From contig NZ_CP038273.1 in NCBI RefSeq assembly GCF_004571175.1, positions 310,001-374,000 on the forward strand: a DNA stretch of 64,000 bases. The letters run 5' to 3'. Every line of letters begins with the position of its first letter. Position 1 is the stretch's first letter. The translations under genes were made by a program, and so were the position numbers. This DNA is from Legionella israelensis (GTDB taxonomy: Bacteria > Pseudomonadota > Gammaproteobacteria > Legionellales > Legionellaceae). Positions 1 to 8,460 of this stretch are shown in pieces. The notes under the pieces were generated by a model that saw only the letters and a program-made list of their open reading frames with translations, did no database searches and was not told the origin of the DNA.

Positions 1-1
1 A

Positions 2-1945
2 TCATTTGGGGAATCGCTGGCTATCATTGGCAGCATTGTTCCCGGCTCAGTCACCATGACAGCGATTGGCATTTTAGCGGGTTCAGGCGTCATGCGCATC
101 GATTTAACCCTTCTGGCTGCCATAGCAGGAGCAATACTTGGTGACAATGCCAGTTATTTTCTAGGATATTATTTTCGCGATAGACTGATTAATGTATGGC
201 CCTTTAGTCGCCACCCTCATTGGCTTACTTTAGGCAAGCATTATTTTTCTCGTCATGGAGGGAAAAGTGTTTTAATCGGTCGTTTTTTTGGCCCTTTGCG
301 GCCTGTCATTCCTGTTATTGCAGGCATGATGCACATGAGCCAGTGGAAATTTTTAATTGCCAATGTTATTTCGGCCATTGGCTGGTCGATTGTTTATGTT
401 GTGCCCGGTATTCTTATAGGAGCTGCCAGCAATGAACTTTCAGCAGAAAATGCCACTAGATTATTTTTATTTATTCTCGTTTTGCTGATTTGTATTTGGT
501 TGCTCAGTATAATTATTAAAAAGTTTCTTACTTATGCTAAACGTATACTCTCTCTTAATCTGCATGAATTCTGGCTTTGGTCCCGAAAACATCCTGCCCT
601 GTCCAAATATTTTTTAGCCATCACTCCGATAGATGAACAGGATCATTACCCTACGGCAGCATTGGTCATTTTAACCACTTTCAATATTTTTCTTCTCTTG
701 GCCTTGCTGATCTTTCTTATAGAACAAAACTGGATTAACAAAGTCAATTATTCTGTTCATCTGTTTTTACAGAGTTTAAGAATCACAGAAATTGACAGTT
801 TCATGCTTCTATTGAGCCAGTTAATCAGCGCAGCAACTTTAATCACTTCTTCTCTGGCAGTCATTCTTTTTTTTATTTACAAAAAGAATATCAGAGTATT
901 AAGTTACTTGATAAGTATTATGGTCAGTTCTTTTCTAATTGCCAAAGGCTTATCCTTTTTAATCAAATATCCCAGACCACACGGTATTCTTGTTAACTTA
1001 CCAGGCTCATCGTTTCCAGAAGTTAATCTTTGTTTCGCAACTGCAGTTTTCTCCTTTTTAAGCTTTTATCTAAATAAAACCTCAAACTCAGTGCTTCGAA
1101 AAATTCATATCACTATTCTGCTATCCATTCTTCCTGCAAGTGGCTTTGCAGTACTTTATTTAGGTGATTACTGGCTCAGTGATGTAATTGCTGCATTTAT
1201 TTTGGGCATTCTAATTTCATTGATCCACTGGATTTTTTATCGAAGAAAACTGTCCAAAGAACATTCCACATCTTTTCCAGCCAATATTTTTCTACTGGTG
1301 ATACTTTTCTCAACCATTGTTAATTTTTCAGTTAATTATCAAACACTTGTTCATAATCACACGCCCTACCAAAAGGAATTTCTCATTACTGAAGAAAAAT
1401 GGTGGAATCAGAGCCAGCCTGTATTGCCGGTTTACAGGCACAATCGAATTGGTCATGTTGCCAGTTTACTGAATATTCAGTATGTTGGTTCCATTTCATT
1501 GTTAAAGCAGTCTTTAGAGAAATATGGATGGAAAAAATATGATGAATCCATGTTGACTGAAATCCTCAAACGAATGTCAGCCCAGTCCCGAGAAGATGCG
1601 TTACCTCTTTTAACTCAGCTCTATAATAACCGACGCCCTGTTTTGCTGATGACTTATGATGACCGTGAGTGTGACTGTCTGTTTGTTTTACGAATCTGGC
1701 GGTCAAATTATCATCTTAATCGCTTGGGTAAATATATATGGATTGGGAGTATTCATAGAAATAATCAGAATAAACTGATTAAAAAAGGAAAGCTGGACGC
1801 TATTTCTTCCGATAAAAATGTTTTAAAAAACATTGAGCCTATTCTGAAATCTTTTAAAGTTAGAAAACTACAAATACCTGAAAATATGTATGAAAAATCT
1901 GGTATAAACTCAATTCTCCTTGTGAAAGAAAAACAAATTGACTGA
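2..1945 (+). CDS. lssY: LssY-like DedA/PAP2 membrane protein (5' partial)
   Basis: The frame is open from base 2, so the start lies upstream of the window; the ATG at 56 is internal to the DedA domain (the codons before it read ESLAIIGSIVPGS, a DedA-type motif). Order: a DedA/SNARE-associated region (first ~170 residues), a PAP2-like multi-helix region (~190-400), and a soluble LssY C-terminal domain (~430 to the end). This three-part layout is that of LssY of the Legionella lss locus, and lssZ follows. The PAP2 motifs are degraded: KYPRP remains, but the PSGH position reads FPEVN and the second catalytic His is Tyr (DYWLSD). Phosphatase activity is therefore doubtful; lipid handling at the inner membrane is an inference. 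Confidence 0.85.
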   Translation, partial: SFGESLAIIGSIVPGSVTMTAIGILAGSGVMRIDLTLLAAIAGAILGDNASYFLGYYFRDRLINVWPFSRHPHWLTLGKHYFSRHGGKSVLIGRFFGPLRPVIPVIAGMMHMSQWKFLIANVISAIGWSIVYVVPGILIGAASNELSAENATRLFLFILVLLICIWLLSIIIKKFLTYAKRILSLNLHEFWLWSRKHPALSKYFLAITPIDEQDHYPTAALVILTTFNIFLLLALLIFLIEQNWINKVNYSVHLFLQSLRITEIDSFMLLLSQLISAATLITSSLAVILFFIYKKNIRVLSYLISIMVSSFLIAKGLSFLIKYPRPHGILVNLPGSSFPEVNLCFATAVFSFLSFYLNKTSNSVLRKIHITILLSILPASGFAVLYLGDYWLSDVIAAFILGILISLIHWIFYRRKLSKEHSTSFPANIFLLVILFSTIVNFSVNYQTLVHNHTPYQKEFLITEEKWWNQSQPVLPVYRHNRIGHVASLLNIQYVGSISLLKQSLEKYGWKKYDESMLTEILKRMSAQSREDALPLLTQLYNNRRPVLLMTYDDRECDCLFVLRIWRSNYHLNRLGKYIWIGSIHRNNQNKLIKKGKLDAISSDKNVLKNIEPILKSFKVRKLQIPENMYEKSGINSILLVKEKQID

Positions 1946-2057
1946 TTATTTAAACGACCATGACTTTCTCCGGGCAAAACACAATAGAGCCTGGATAAGA
2001 TTGTAAAAGATTGATATAAATAAATAAAAAACATTCTCAATTTAAGGGAAGAAATAC

Positions 2058-2678
2058 ATGTATCTATTAGCTAAAATCATACACATCCTTTTTCCTGTAA
2101 TTGCTGCATTTTTCCTGCTATACGGTATTAAACAAAGAAAAAACACAGCTGTGTCGACTGCTCTGTGGATAAGTTTAATTACCTTACTCCTGCATTATGA
2201 AATTTCAGGCGGTGAGCTTCTGGGAAATTATTTCAACTACATGAATGCAGCAATATACAGTATTAATATCATCATTGTTTTAATCGCTTTGGTTTTTTTA
2301 TTATCGCAAATAAAAATAGAAGGCAATATCTGGAGATCTCTGAATCATTTGCTTAAAGCTGTCTTCATCATAGGCTGCCTGCTGTTAATTACTAATGTAT
2401 GGATAAATGCCTATTTTATTGAAAATCGTATGCCTGGCACGCCAGTGATGCAGGTCGCAAACCTGAATAATACAATAAACAGTCACTGTAAACACCACTA
2501 CATTTTTTATACAGTAACCAAAGATGGTTCGATTCGATACTTATGCCCCAACAAATACGGCTTACTTCCAGGAATAGGAACACTCCATTTATTACCAGAA
2601 TTTATTGCCCATCAATTGCCCCCCGCGATATTAAAAAATATTCTGGATAAACAGCAAAATAAAGCCCGTTCACCATAG
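2058..2678 (+). CDS. lssZ: LssZ-like membrane protein
   Basis: The 206-residue protein has about four hydrophobic segments in its first 115 residues, then a ~90-residue soluble tail with a Cys/His-rich stretch (HCKHH) and a second Cys (YLCPNKYG). AAGGGA lies nine bases before the ATG. It starts 112 bases after lssY, on the same strand, which matches the lss gene order. Function is unknown; the name rests on position and topology, not on a diagnostic motif. Confidence 0.65.
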   Translation: MYLLAKIIHILFPVIAAFFLLYGIKQRKNTAVSTALWISLITLLLHYEISGGELLGNYFNYMNAAIYSINIIIVLIALVFLLSQIKIEGNIWRSLNHLLKAVFIIGCLLLITNVWINAYFIENRMPGTPVMQVANLNNTINSHCKHHYIFYTVTKDGSIRYLCPNKYGLLPGIGTLHLLPEFIAHQLPPAILKNILDKQQNKARSP

Positions 2679-2841
2679 TCCTCATCATGAGATAGCTCAG
2701 CTATAAATTGAGGTTGACTATACAACTCAGAACACTTTTCAAGTGAGGACAAATAATGAGTATCTTATGTTGAATGTAAAAAATTTGTTCTATTAAAAGA
2801 TAATTGTTAAAATGCGTTCAGTTGGTTAAATATGTATTACT

Positions 2842-3549
2842 ATGCGCCAAGTTATCGCCCTTCTTTTATTGATTCATCAAATCGTCAGTTACGGAATGGC
2901 ACCAAAAGTCAATTGGGAAAAGGCCATTGATAATGCCGTTGAACGATATGGCCAGGAAGCGGAATCTCGGCTTAAAAATTATTTTTCCAAAGTCGGTATA
3001 GACTATCCAGCCGAAGATATTGCGCTATTGGCCTTTAAATCTGAAAAAGTGATTGAGTTATGGGCTAAAGACAAAAATCATTCATGGACACGTATTCATA
3101 AGTATCCTTTAACAGCCTTCAGTGGGCATTCAGGCCCTAAACTTAAGGAAAACGACAAACAGATACCTGAAGGTATTTACAAACTGGTGAGTTTTAATCC
3201 CTTCAGCAGCATGCATCTGTCTCTAATGATCAATTACCCAAATTATTTTGATAAAATGAAAGGCCAACAGGACAGGCGCAGGAAACTAGGAAATAATATT
3301 TTTATCCACGGAAGCCACTATTCAGTAGGTTGTCTTGCCATAGGAAATAAAGCCATTGAACAACTGTTTACGTTGACAAGAAGAGTCGGGCTTGATCATG
3401 TCCAAGTGATTATTGCTCCCAATGACTTAAGATATCAAAAGCCAATTACACCTCATTACGGCCAACCTAATTGGTTGACCGAGCTGTATGCCCAAATTAA
3501 AACCGCTCTAAAGCCTTTTCGTGTACAAAAAGTAAAGAAGAAAGTTTGA
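2842..3549 (+). CDS. YafK-like L,D-transpeptidase/murein hydrolase family protein
   Basis: The 235-residue protein opens with a signal-like hydrophobic segment (residues 1-20). The catalytic signature of the YkuD superfamily is present as H156-G-S-H-Y-S-V-G-C164, followed by LAIGN, which is closer to the YafK branch (HG..SIGCFA) than to classical ErfK/YbiS enzymes. It should act on peptidoglycan peptides in the periplasm; whether it cross-links or cleaves cannot be told. It sits between lssZ and lssB, where lssA would be, but I did not use that name because I cannot confirm it. The ISAs1 element begins about 30 bases after its stop. Confidence 0.75.
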   Translation: MRQVIALLLLIHQIVSYGMAPKVNWEKAIDNAVERYGQEAESRLKNYFSKVGIDYPAEDIALLAFKSEKVIELWAKDKNHSWTRIHKYPLTAFSGHSGPKLKENDKQIPEGIYKLVSFNPFSSMHLSLMINYPNYFDKMKGQQDRRRKLGNNIFIHGSHYSVGCLAIGNKAIEQLFTLTRRVGLDHVQVIIAPNDLRYQKPITPHYGQPNWLTELYAQIKTALKPFRVQKVKKKV

Positions 3550-4789
3550 TTACAAAAAATCCAAAACCAGCAAACTACCAGGGCGATTTCATCAAAGTTC
3601 AAAAATCAAACGATAAGAGTATCTCAACTGTAGAAGAGAGAGTTGATTTATCTGGCAAATTAAAATAGAAAGTGTTAATAATCAGTCACCTACGTTGACC
3701 GACGTAGATTATAAAAATCTTAAGAAGGAGCCTGATTGTGTTAGAAAGTACGCGTAAATTTGGAAAAAATCAATATTTGTTTCATTGTTTTCTGTCCATC
3801 CGCGATCCACGAGTTGGAGGTCGTTGCACGTATTCACTTTTAACGATACTGATTATTGTTTTATGCGGATTAATATGTGGCTGTGACAGTTGGAAAGCCA
3901 TGGAGATTTTTGCCAGGAGCCGCAAGCGATGGTTAAGCCAATTTATTGACGTCAGTGAAGGTTTGCCAAGCCATCACACATTGGCACGGGTATTTTCTCT
4001 GATTGACCCTTTAGAATTTGAGCGTTGTTTAAGTTCATGGATAGAAGGAATCAGTCAATTTTTTATGGATGAGCTGATTGCGATTGATGGTAAGACAAGT
4101 CGTGGCTCCTCTTATCAAAGGGGCCATAAGAAGGCGACCCATCTGGTGAATGCTTACTCCGCACGCTTATCCGCGACGCTTGGCAGCACGGTTACACCTG
4201 ACAAGTCTAATGAAATAAAGGGGATACCTGTACTACTAAAAGCACTCAATATCAAAGATAAAGTAATAACAATTGATGCAATGGGAACGCAAAAGGGAAT
4301 TGCCAATTTAATACGTCTCAAACAAGCTCATTATGTGCTTGCTTTAAAAAAAGAATCATAAACGCATGCACCGGAAAGTGGATAACCTCTTTCAAAAAGC
4401 GGATTCCTTAAATTACAAGGCCATGGTTTTCCAACAAAAAGACACCAATAATTATGACCACAGCCGTTTTGAAGAAAGAACATACACCGTATTACCAGCC
4501 ATGTACCTTCCTTCCTGCGGTCAACAATGGAAAGATTTAAGCGCCTATATCCGTGTGCAATCCACGCGGCATCTCATCTACCCACAGGAGACATTGAAAC
4601 GGCTACACGTTACTACATGACATCCCTGCCTTATAAAAAACACAACTTAATGCGTCAGGCAATTCGCGACCATTGGCAAATAGAGAATGGCTTACACTAT
4701 AAGTTGGATGTCGGTATGAACGAAGATCAATGCCCCATATATCGCGGCTATGCAGATAGAAATTTGAGCATTATGCGTAAAATAGTCCT

Positions 4790-5954
4790 TAAATTACTCA
4801 TGTTACGCACTAAACCTTGCTGCTCCCTGAAATTTAATTAAAATTTCATCCCTGATTTTTAGGGAGGAAGATTTAATGGATATGCTTGATATTTATAGTG
4901 ACTATTTGATTTGCCAGAATAAATATGCAACAGCTACAGGTTTATCGGAGATGTTGGATGGTGAATTTGCTCACGACAAGGTGACACGATTTTTACGACT
5001 ACAAGATTTTGGTTCCAAAGCGCTCTGGAATTATGTCAAGAAGTCAGTCAGGGAGAGTGAAGCATCAGACGGTGTTCTTTTATTGGATGACTCGATTGAG
5101 GAGAAGCCTTACACGGATGAGAATGAAATTAATTGTTGGCATTATTCCCATGCTAAAGGTGATGTGGTCAAAGGGATTAATATCCTGACCTGCATGGTTC
5201 GGTATGGTGACTTCAGTGTTCCTGTTGGTTATGAAGTTATCAAAAAAGACGTTGCTTTTTGTGACATTGAAACAAGGCAAGCTCGCAGAAAGTCATCCAC
5301 GACTAAAAATGAACTTTTTCGCAAGCTTATCGCACAAGCGGTTAGTAATCATGTGTTGTTTGACTTTGTACTTGCGGACAATTGGTTTGGCTCGAAGGCC
5401 AATATGGCTTACATCCATAATGACCTTCAAAAATCGTTTATTATTGGGATTAAATCTAATCGAACCTTAGCTTTATCCAAAAACGACGCCAACAACGGAC
5501 GGTACACAAAAGTCAGAGAATTAGAGCTTGAAGAGGACATAGCCCACACAGTCTATCTCAAGGGATTAGACTTCCCAGTGAGGCTTTTGAAGAAAATTTT
5601 CAAAAACGAAAATGGTTCTACAGGGGTTCTCTATCTCGTTTCTAATGACATGACCAGCAGTGCCGAACGTCTTTATGAAGTGTACCAGAAACGGTGGCGG
5701 ATTGAAGAGTATCACAAGTCAATTAAACAAAATGCAAGCCTGAACAAGTCTCCAACCCGTACGGTTAAAACACAATCCAACCATATCTTTGCCGCAATCA
5801 TTGCATACTGCAAACTGGAAATGATGAAAATAAAGACAAAATTGAATCACTTTGCCATCAAGTACAAATTAATACTCAGGGCTAACCAAATTGCTATGCA
5901 GGAGTTAAAAAATATGGCTCGTTAAAGTCGATTGTGCGTAACATGAGTTAAATT
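4790..5954 (+). mobile_element. IS4-superfamily insertion sequence nested in the ISAs1 element
   Basis: Perfect 15-bp terminal repeats ACTCATGTTACGCAC lie at 4796-4810 and, inverted, at 5934-5948, giving an 1153-bp element. The flanks carry a 6-bp direct repeat, TAAATT (4790-4795 and 5949-5954). One intact transposase gene fills it. The same terminal sequence is found at four hairpin elements in this window (near 8208, 17726, 37432 and 45528), so this IS is the likely source of their transposase. Confidence 0.9.
4876..5925 (+). CDS. IS4-superfamily DDE transposase
   Basis: The 349-residue enzyme is intact. DDE residues lie in LLLDDSIEEKP, VLADNWFG and KRWRIEEYHK; the last follows the IS4-type Y-(2)-R-(3)-E-(6)-K signature (YQKRWRIEEYHKSIK). 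The ATG follows a GGGAGG element by eight bases. It should cut and rejoin the ACTCATGTTACGC termini. The assignment to IS4 proper or the related IS701 group is open; the signature and N-terminal layout fit both. Confidence 0.88.
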   Translation: MDMLDIYSDYLICQNKYATATGLSEMLDGEFAHDKVTRFLRLQDFGSKALWNYVKKSVRESEASDGVLLLDDSIEEKPYTDENEINCWHYSHAKGDVVKGINILTCMVRYGDFSVPVGYEVIKKDVAFCDIETRQARRKSSTTKNELFRKLIAQAVSNHVLFDFVLADNWFGSKANMAYIHNDLQKSFIIGIKSNRTLALSKNDANNGRYTKVRELELEEDIAHTVYLKGLDFPVRLLKKIFKNENGSTGVLYLVSNDMTSSAERLYEVYQKRWRIEEYHKSIKQNASLNKSPTRTVKTQSNHIFAAIIAYCKLEMMKIKTKLNHFAIKYKLILRANQIAMQELKNMAR

Positions 5955-6095
5955 ATTAACCCAGGATACTTCAAACCAAGATGGCATTGCTTTAAAACGA
6001 ATGAAAGCTGCCCTTTCTACTCAATATTTGAAAAAAGTGATTGGATTTTTGAACTTTGATGAAATCGCCCTGGCAAACTACGTGAAAAAGTAACA

Positions 6096-6126
6096 AACAG
6101 AGTCGAAACATGGTTTAGACTCTGTT
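6096..6126 (-). terminator. Hairpin terminator for the two-repeat gene
   Basis: AACAGAGTC (6096-6104) pairs perfectly with GACTCTGTT (6118-6126) around a 13-base loop. On the minus strand the stem is followed within a few bases by a TTTTT run, so it suits the end of the minus-strand gene that stops at 6137. Confidence 0.55.
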
Positions 6127-6549
6127 AAATGGTTACTTAAAGGTTAACTTCCATAGTATCGGCTAATGGCTCAATTTTACGATAAGCGTTTTTTGCCTCT
6201 AATTCCACTGCAAGAAATTGATCAGCAGGTATACCATTTCCTAGTGGCTGGAATACAACGGTACCGATTTTACCCAGCCAAGATTTCTCCTGGGCAGAAA
6301 TATCTTTTTGTTTTTTTAATTGTGAATAATATTCTGCTATCGCACCAAACTTTTCAAAAGCAGTTAGGTTACGATCATTTTTAATTTTCTTAAGGGAATC
6401 ATTGATAGGATCAGGATTACTATCTCTGAAAAAAGGAAATAAAGGATTATGAATCACATTTTTAAGAAGTGACTCAATTTGGCTGTTTATACGATTTTTC
6501 AAATCAGCCTTACTTTTTTCAGCAAAATCCTTATGTAAACCTCCCTTTT

Positions 6550-7398
6550 TTAGTGCCAGTTATAATTAGAGTTTTCCGACCTGTTTTTAATCAATCTGTA
6601 ATCCAAAGGTGACATATCACCGAGTGATTCATGTGGTCTTTCTTCGTTATATTCTTTCATCCAATTTCTGGTAATATCACGTACCTCATTGAGACTTCTA
6701 AATAGATAAAAATCCAATATTTCATTCCGATAAGTTCTATTGAACCGCTCCACAAATGAATTTTGAGTTGGCTTTCCCGGCTGAATAAACTCAAGAATAA
6801 CACCATGCTTTTCTGCCCAATCCGCTAACGCAAGGGAAATAAACTCAGGTCCATTATCAAGTCGCAACCTTGCAGGATATCCTCGATTGGCGGCAATATG
6901 GTCAAGTACCCGAATAACCCTTAGAGCAGGCAAGCTCAAATCAATTTCAATTGCCAAAGCTTCCCGATTAAAATCATCTACCACATTAAAAGTCCTGAAT
7001 CTTCTGCCGCAATTGAGGGCATCACTCATAAAATCAGCTGACCATGTATGGTTAAGGGAATCAGGCACAGCAAGAGGTTCCGGGTGACGGGAAGCTAATC
7101 TGCGTTTTCCTTTTCGCCTTATATTTAACTTCAACTCACAATAAACACGGTATACTCTTTTATGATTCCAGGAGAAACCTGCCTGCCGCAATTTGATAAA
7201 CAACTTCCTGAAACCATAACGCGGATAGTGTTCGGTTATGGTCACCAATTCTTTTATCACCGCTTCATCCTTATCCATCGCCGGCTGATAGTAGTAAGCT
7301 GTACGACTTAAGCGTAATACCGAGCAGCTTCGCCTGAGACTCAGACCATGTTCCTGCACCAGATAATCAGCCATTTCCCTCTTTTCAGCCGGCTTCAA
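6550..7398 (-). CDS. IS3-family transposase OrfB
   Basis: The 282-residue integrase-like protein has an HTH_21-type N-terminus and an rve core. Catalytic residues are in TWSADFMSDAL (D), RLDNGPEFIS (D) and NSFVERFNRTYRNE (E). The independent start would be TTG overlapping the OrfA stop. It is in the -1 frame relative to OrfA, and an A-AAA-AAG heptamer lies just before the OrfA stop (7401-7407). The active transposase is therefore expected to be an OrfAB fusion made by frameshifting. Confidence 0.9.
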   Translation of the reverse strand: MKPAEKREMADYLVQEHGLSLRRSCSVLRLSRTAYYYQPAMDKDEAVIKELVTITEHYPRYGFRKLFIKLRQAGFSWNHKRVYRVYCELKLNIRRKGKRRLASRHPEPLAVPDSLNHTWSADFMSDALNCGRRFRTFNVVDDFNREALAIEIDLSLPALRVIRVLDHIAANRGYPARLRLDNGPEFISLALADWAEKHGVILEFIQPGKPTQNSFVERFNRTYRNEILDFYLFRSLNEVRDITRNWMKEYNEERPHESLGDMSPLDYRLIKNRSENSNYNWH

Positions 7399-7661
7399 AG
7401 CTTTTTTTCTATAACATCCTTCAGTGCACGGTTTTCCAGAGACAAATCAGCAAACATCCGTTTCAGCTTTGCATTTTCTTCCTCAAGTTGCTTCATGCGT
7501 TTAATATCTGAGGCTTCCATCCCACCGTATTTTGCTTTCCAGTTGTAATAGGTGGCATCGGATATCCCATGTTCCCGGCATACATCCTTTACCAATCGTC
7601 CTACTTCAACTGATTTTAATATGTTTAAAATTTGATTTTCTGTAAAGCGACTGCGTTTCAT
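7395..7661 (-). CDS. IS3-family transposase OrfA
   Basis: The 88-residue protein has an N-terminal helix-turn-helix (HGISDATYYNWKAKYGG) that should bind the terminal repeats, then a leucine-zipper-like coiled coil (LEEENAKLKRMFADLSLE). It ends in the slippery stretch that leads into OrfB. Confidence 0.9.
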   Translation of the reverse strand: MKRSRFTENQILNILKSVEVGRLVKDVCREHGISDATYYNWKAKYGGMEASDIKRMKQLEEENAKLKRMFADLSLENRALKDVIEKKL

Positions 7662-8140
7662 CGTTCCTCCTCTTTTTTGCTTATTATGCCGGAGAAACTC
7701 TAATTGAAAATGGTGCTATTTTAAGGGAGGGTTACACTTATATTCATACTGAGCGGCCCATTTCTTTTTATAAGCAGTTATTGCTGCATTTTCAATACGT
7801 AACGCAACATCAGTGGGAATACCATCCCCCAGTTTTTGAAATATCATAGCTATTTTACGCTTCCATGGATCCTGACTTTTTAAGTTCGAATAATGCTCCG
7901 CTACGGCCCCAAACTTCTCCATGGGTGTTAAACTAGGGGAATTTAGAATCTTTTTTAGAAATTCTTTACTAGGATCTTTGAGAAAAAAAAGAAAATTATT
8001 CAAAAAAGAATTACTGGTAATAGCCTTAAGTTGAGAGTTTATATTTTGCTTTATACGATCTTGCAATTCAGTTTCTTTATCAGCAAGAAATTTTGAATAA
8101 TCACCCATACTATGATCCTCTATTAATGATAGATAGCAAT

Positions 8141-8160
8141 CATCTTATCAATATAAGATG
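8141..8160. promoter_or_regulatory. Palindrome upstream of the two-repeat gene (operator candidate)
   Basis: CATCTTAT-CAAT-ATAAGATG is a perfect 8-bp inverted repeat with a 4-base centre, 33 bases before the ATG of the minus-strand gene starting at 8108. It has the form of a binding site for a dimeric repressor, or of a 5' UTR hairpin. There is no regulator gene next to it. Confidence 0.35.
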
Positions 8161-8202
8161 GTTATATAAAGAGTGTTCGATTCTTCTGACAAGAAATTTA
8201 CT

Positions 8203-8356
8203 TATAAACTCATGTTACGCAGCACTGTATTTTTTAGAACATTTAGACGCATTTTGAAATTTTAAAGCGCTGTTTACATGGAGTAAATGAGCATTTAAAA
8301 TTTCAAAATGCGTCCAAAGAGGCAAAAAAGAGGAAGCTGCGTAACATGAGTTATAA
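8203..8356. mobile_element. MITE, 144 bp, with IS4-type termini
   Basis: The element runs from 8208 to 8351. It has 16-bp terminal repeats ACTCATGTTACGCAGC and is flanked by TATAA at 8203-8207 and 8352-8356. The interior has a second inverted repeat (GCATTTTGAAATTTTAAA near 8249 against its complement near 8294), so a transcript would fold into one long hairpin. It has no coding capacity. It fills most of the 352-base gap before lssB. Confidence 0.85.
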
Positions 8357-8460
8357 ATTTATCAATTCTGAGTAAATACCCAATTTTAATGATAAAGCAC
8401 TTAAAATAGTCTATTTTTTAAATATGATCTTAAATAACCATCTAATAATTATAAATATCT

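Larger units (their letters stand above)
3570..6081 (+). mobile_element. ISAs1-family insertion sequence with 9-bp target duplication, interrupted by a second IS
   Basis: Two perfect 29-bp inverted repeats, both starting CAGGGCGATTTC at the outer end, lie at 3579-3607 and 6044-6072. They are flanked by an exact 9-bp direct repeat, GCAAACTAC, at 3570-3578 and 6073-6081. CAGGG termini and 8-10 bp duplications are typical of ISAs1. The interior carries a frameshifted transposase, and an IS4-superfamily element (4796-5948) is inserted near its 3' end. Without that insert the ISAs1 element is about 1.34 kb. It is probably immobile in cis. Confidence 0.92.
3738..6093 (+). pseudogene. ISAs1-family transposase, broken by two frameshifts and a nested IS
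   Basis: The GTG start at 3738 follows AAGGAG by seven bases. The first part (3738-4361) has the N-terminal DDE_Tnp_1-associated region and the first Asp (AIDGKTSRGS). It then stops in an A7 run (4346-4352); the +1 frame continues with an ISAs1-like sequence (KKNHKRMHRKVDNLF). A second shift back occurs near 4575-4590, after which DHWQIENGLHYKLDV carries the catalytic Glu region. The IS4-type element enters codon 4794-4796. Removing it and one TAAATT copy restores the frame from 5955 (LLNQDTSNQDGIALKRM) to TAA at 6091-6093, just outside the right terminal repeat. Confidence 0.88.
6530..7740 (-). mobile_element. IS3-family insertion sequence (copy 1) with 4-bp target duplication
   Basis: The element spans 6534-7736 (1203 bp). 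Its ends are imperfect inverted repeats that begin TGTAA with a CCTCCC core, and it is flanked by CTTA (6530-6533 and 7737-7740). It encodes OrfA and OrfB in the usual IS3 arrangement. A 4-bp duplication is seen in the IS407 group. The second element at 61430-62628 is a related but clearly diverged member (many substitutions in both proteins). Confidence 0.9.
6137..8108 (-). pseudogene. Two-repeat unknown protein, split by an IS3-family element
   Basis: Two fragments, 7737-8108 and 6137-6529, form one open frame once the IS3 element and one copy of its CTTA duplication are removed. The rebuilt protein has 254 residues. Its halves are copies of each other: compare SLTPMEKFGAVAEHYSNLK with NLTAFEKFGAIAEYYSQLK, and GDGIPTDVAL with GNGIPADQFL. 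It is hydrophilic and helix-rich, with no signal peptide or membrane segment. The start follows GAGG by eight bases. In the interrupted state the first half ends in six IS-encoded codons (CNPPLK). I recognise no family. The gene lies antisense within the lss locus, which suggests later arrival. Confidence 0.82.

Noticed and set aside
4346-4361. Programmed frameshift in the ISAs1 transposase at an A7-G run
   Set aside because: The downstream frame is +1, not the -1 used by slippery heptamers; a second shift and an IS insertion follow, so simple decay is more likely.
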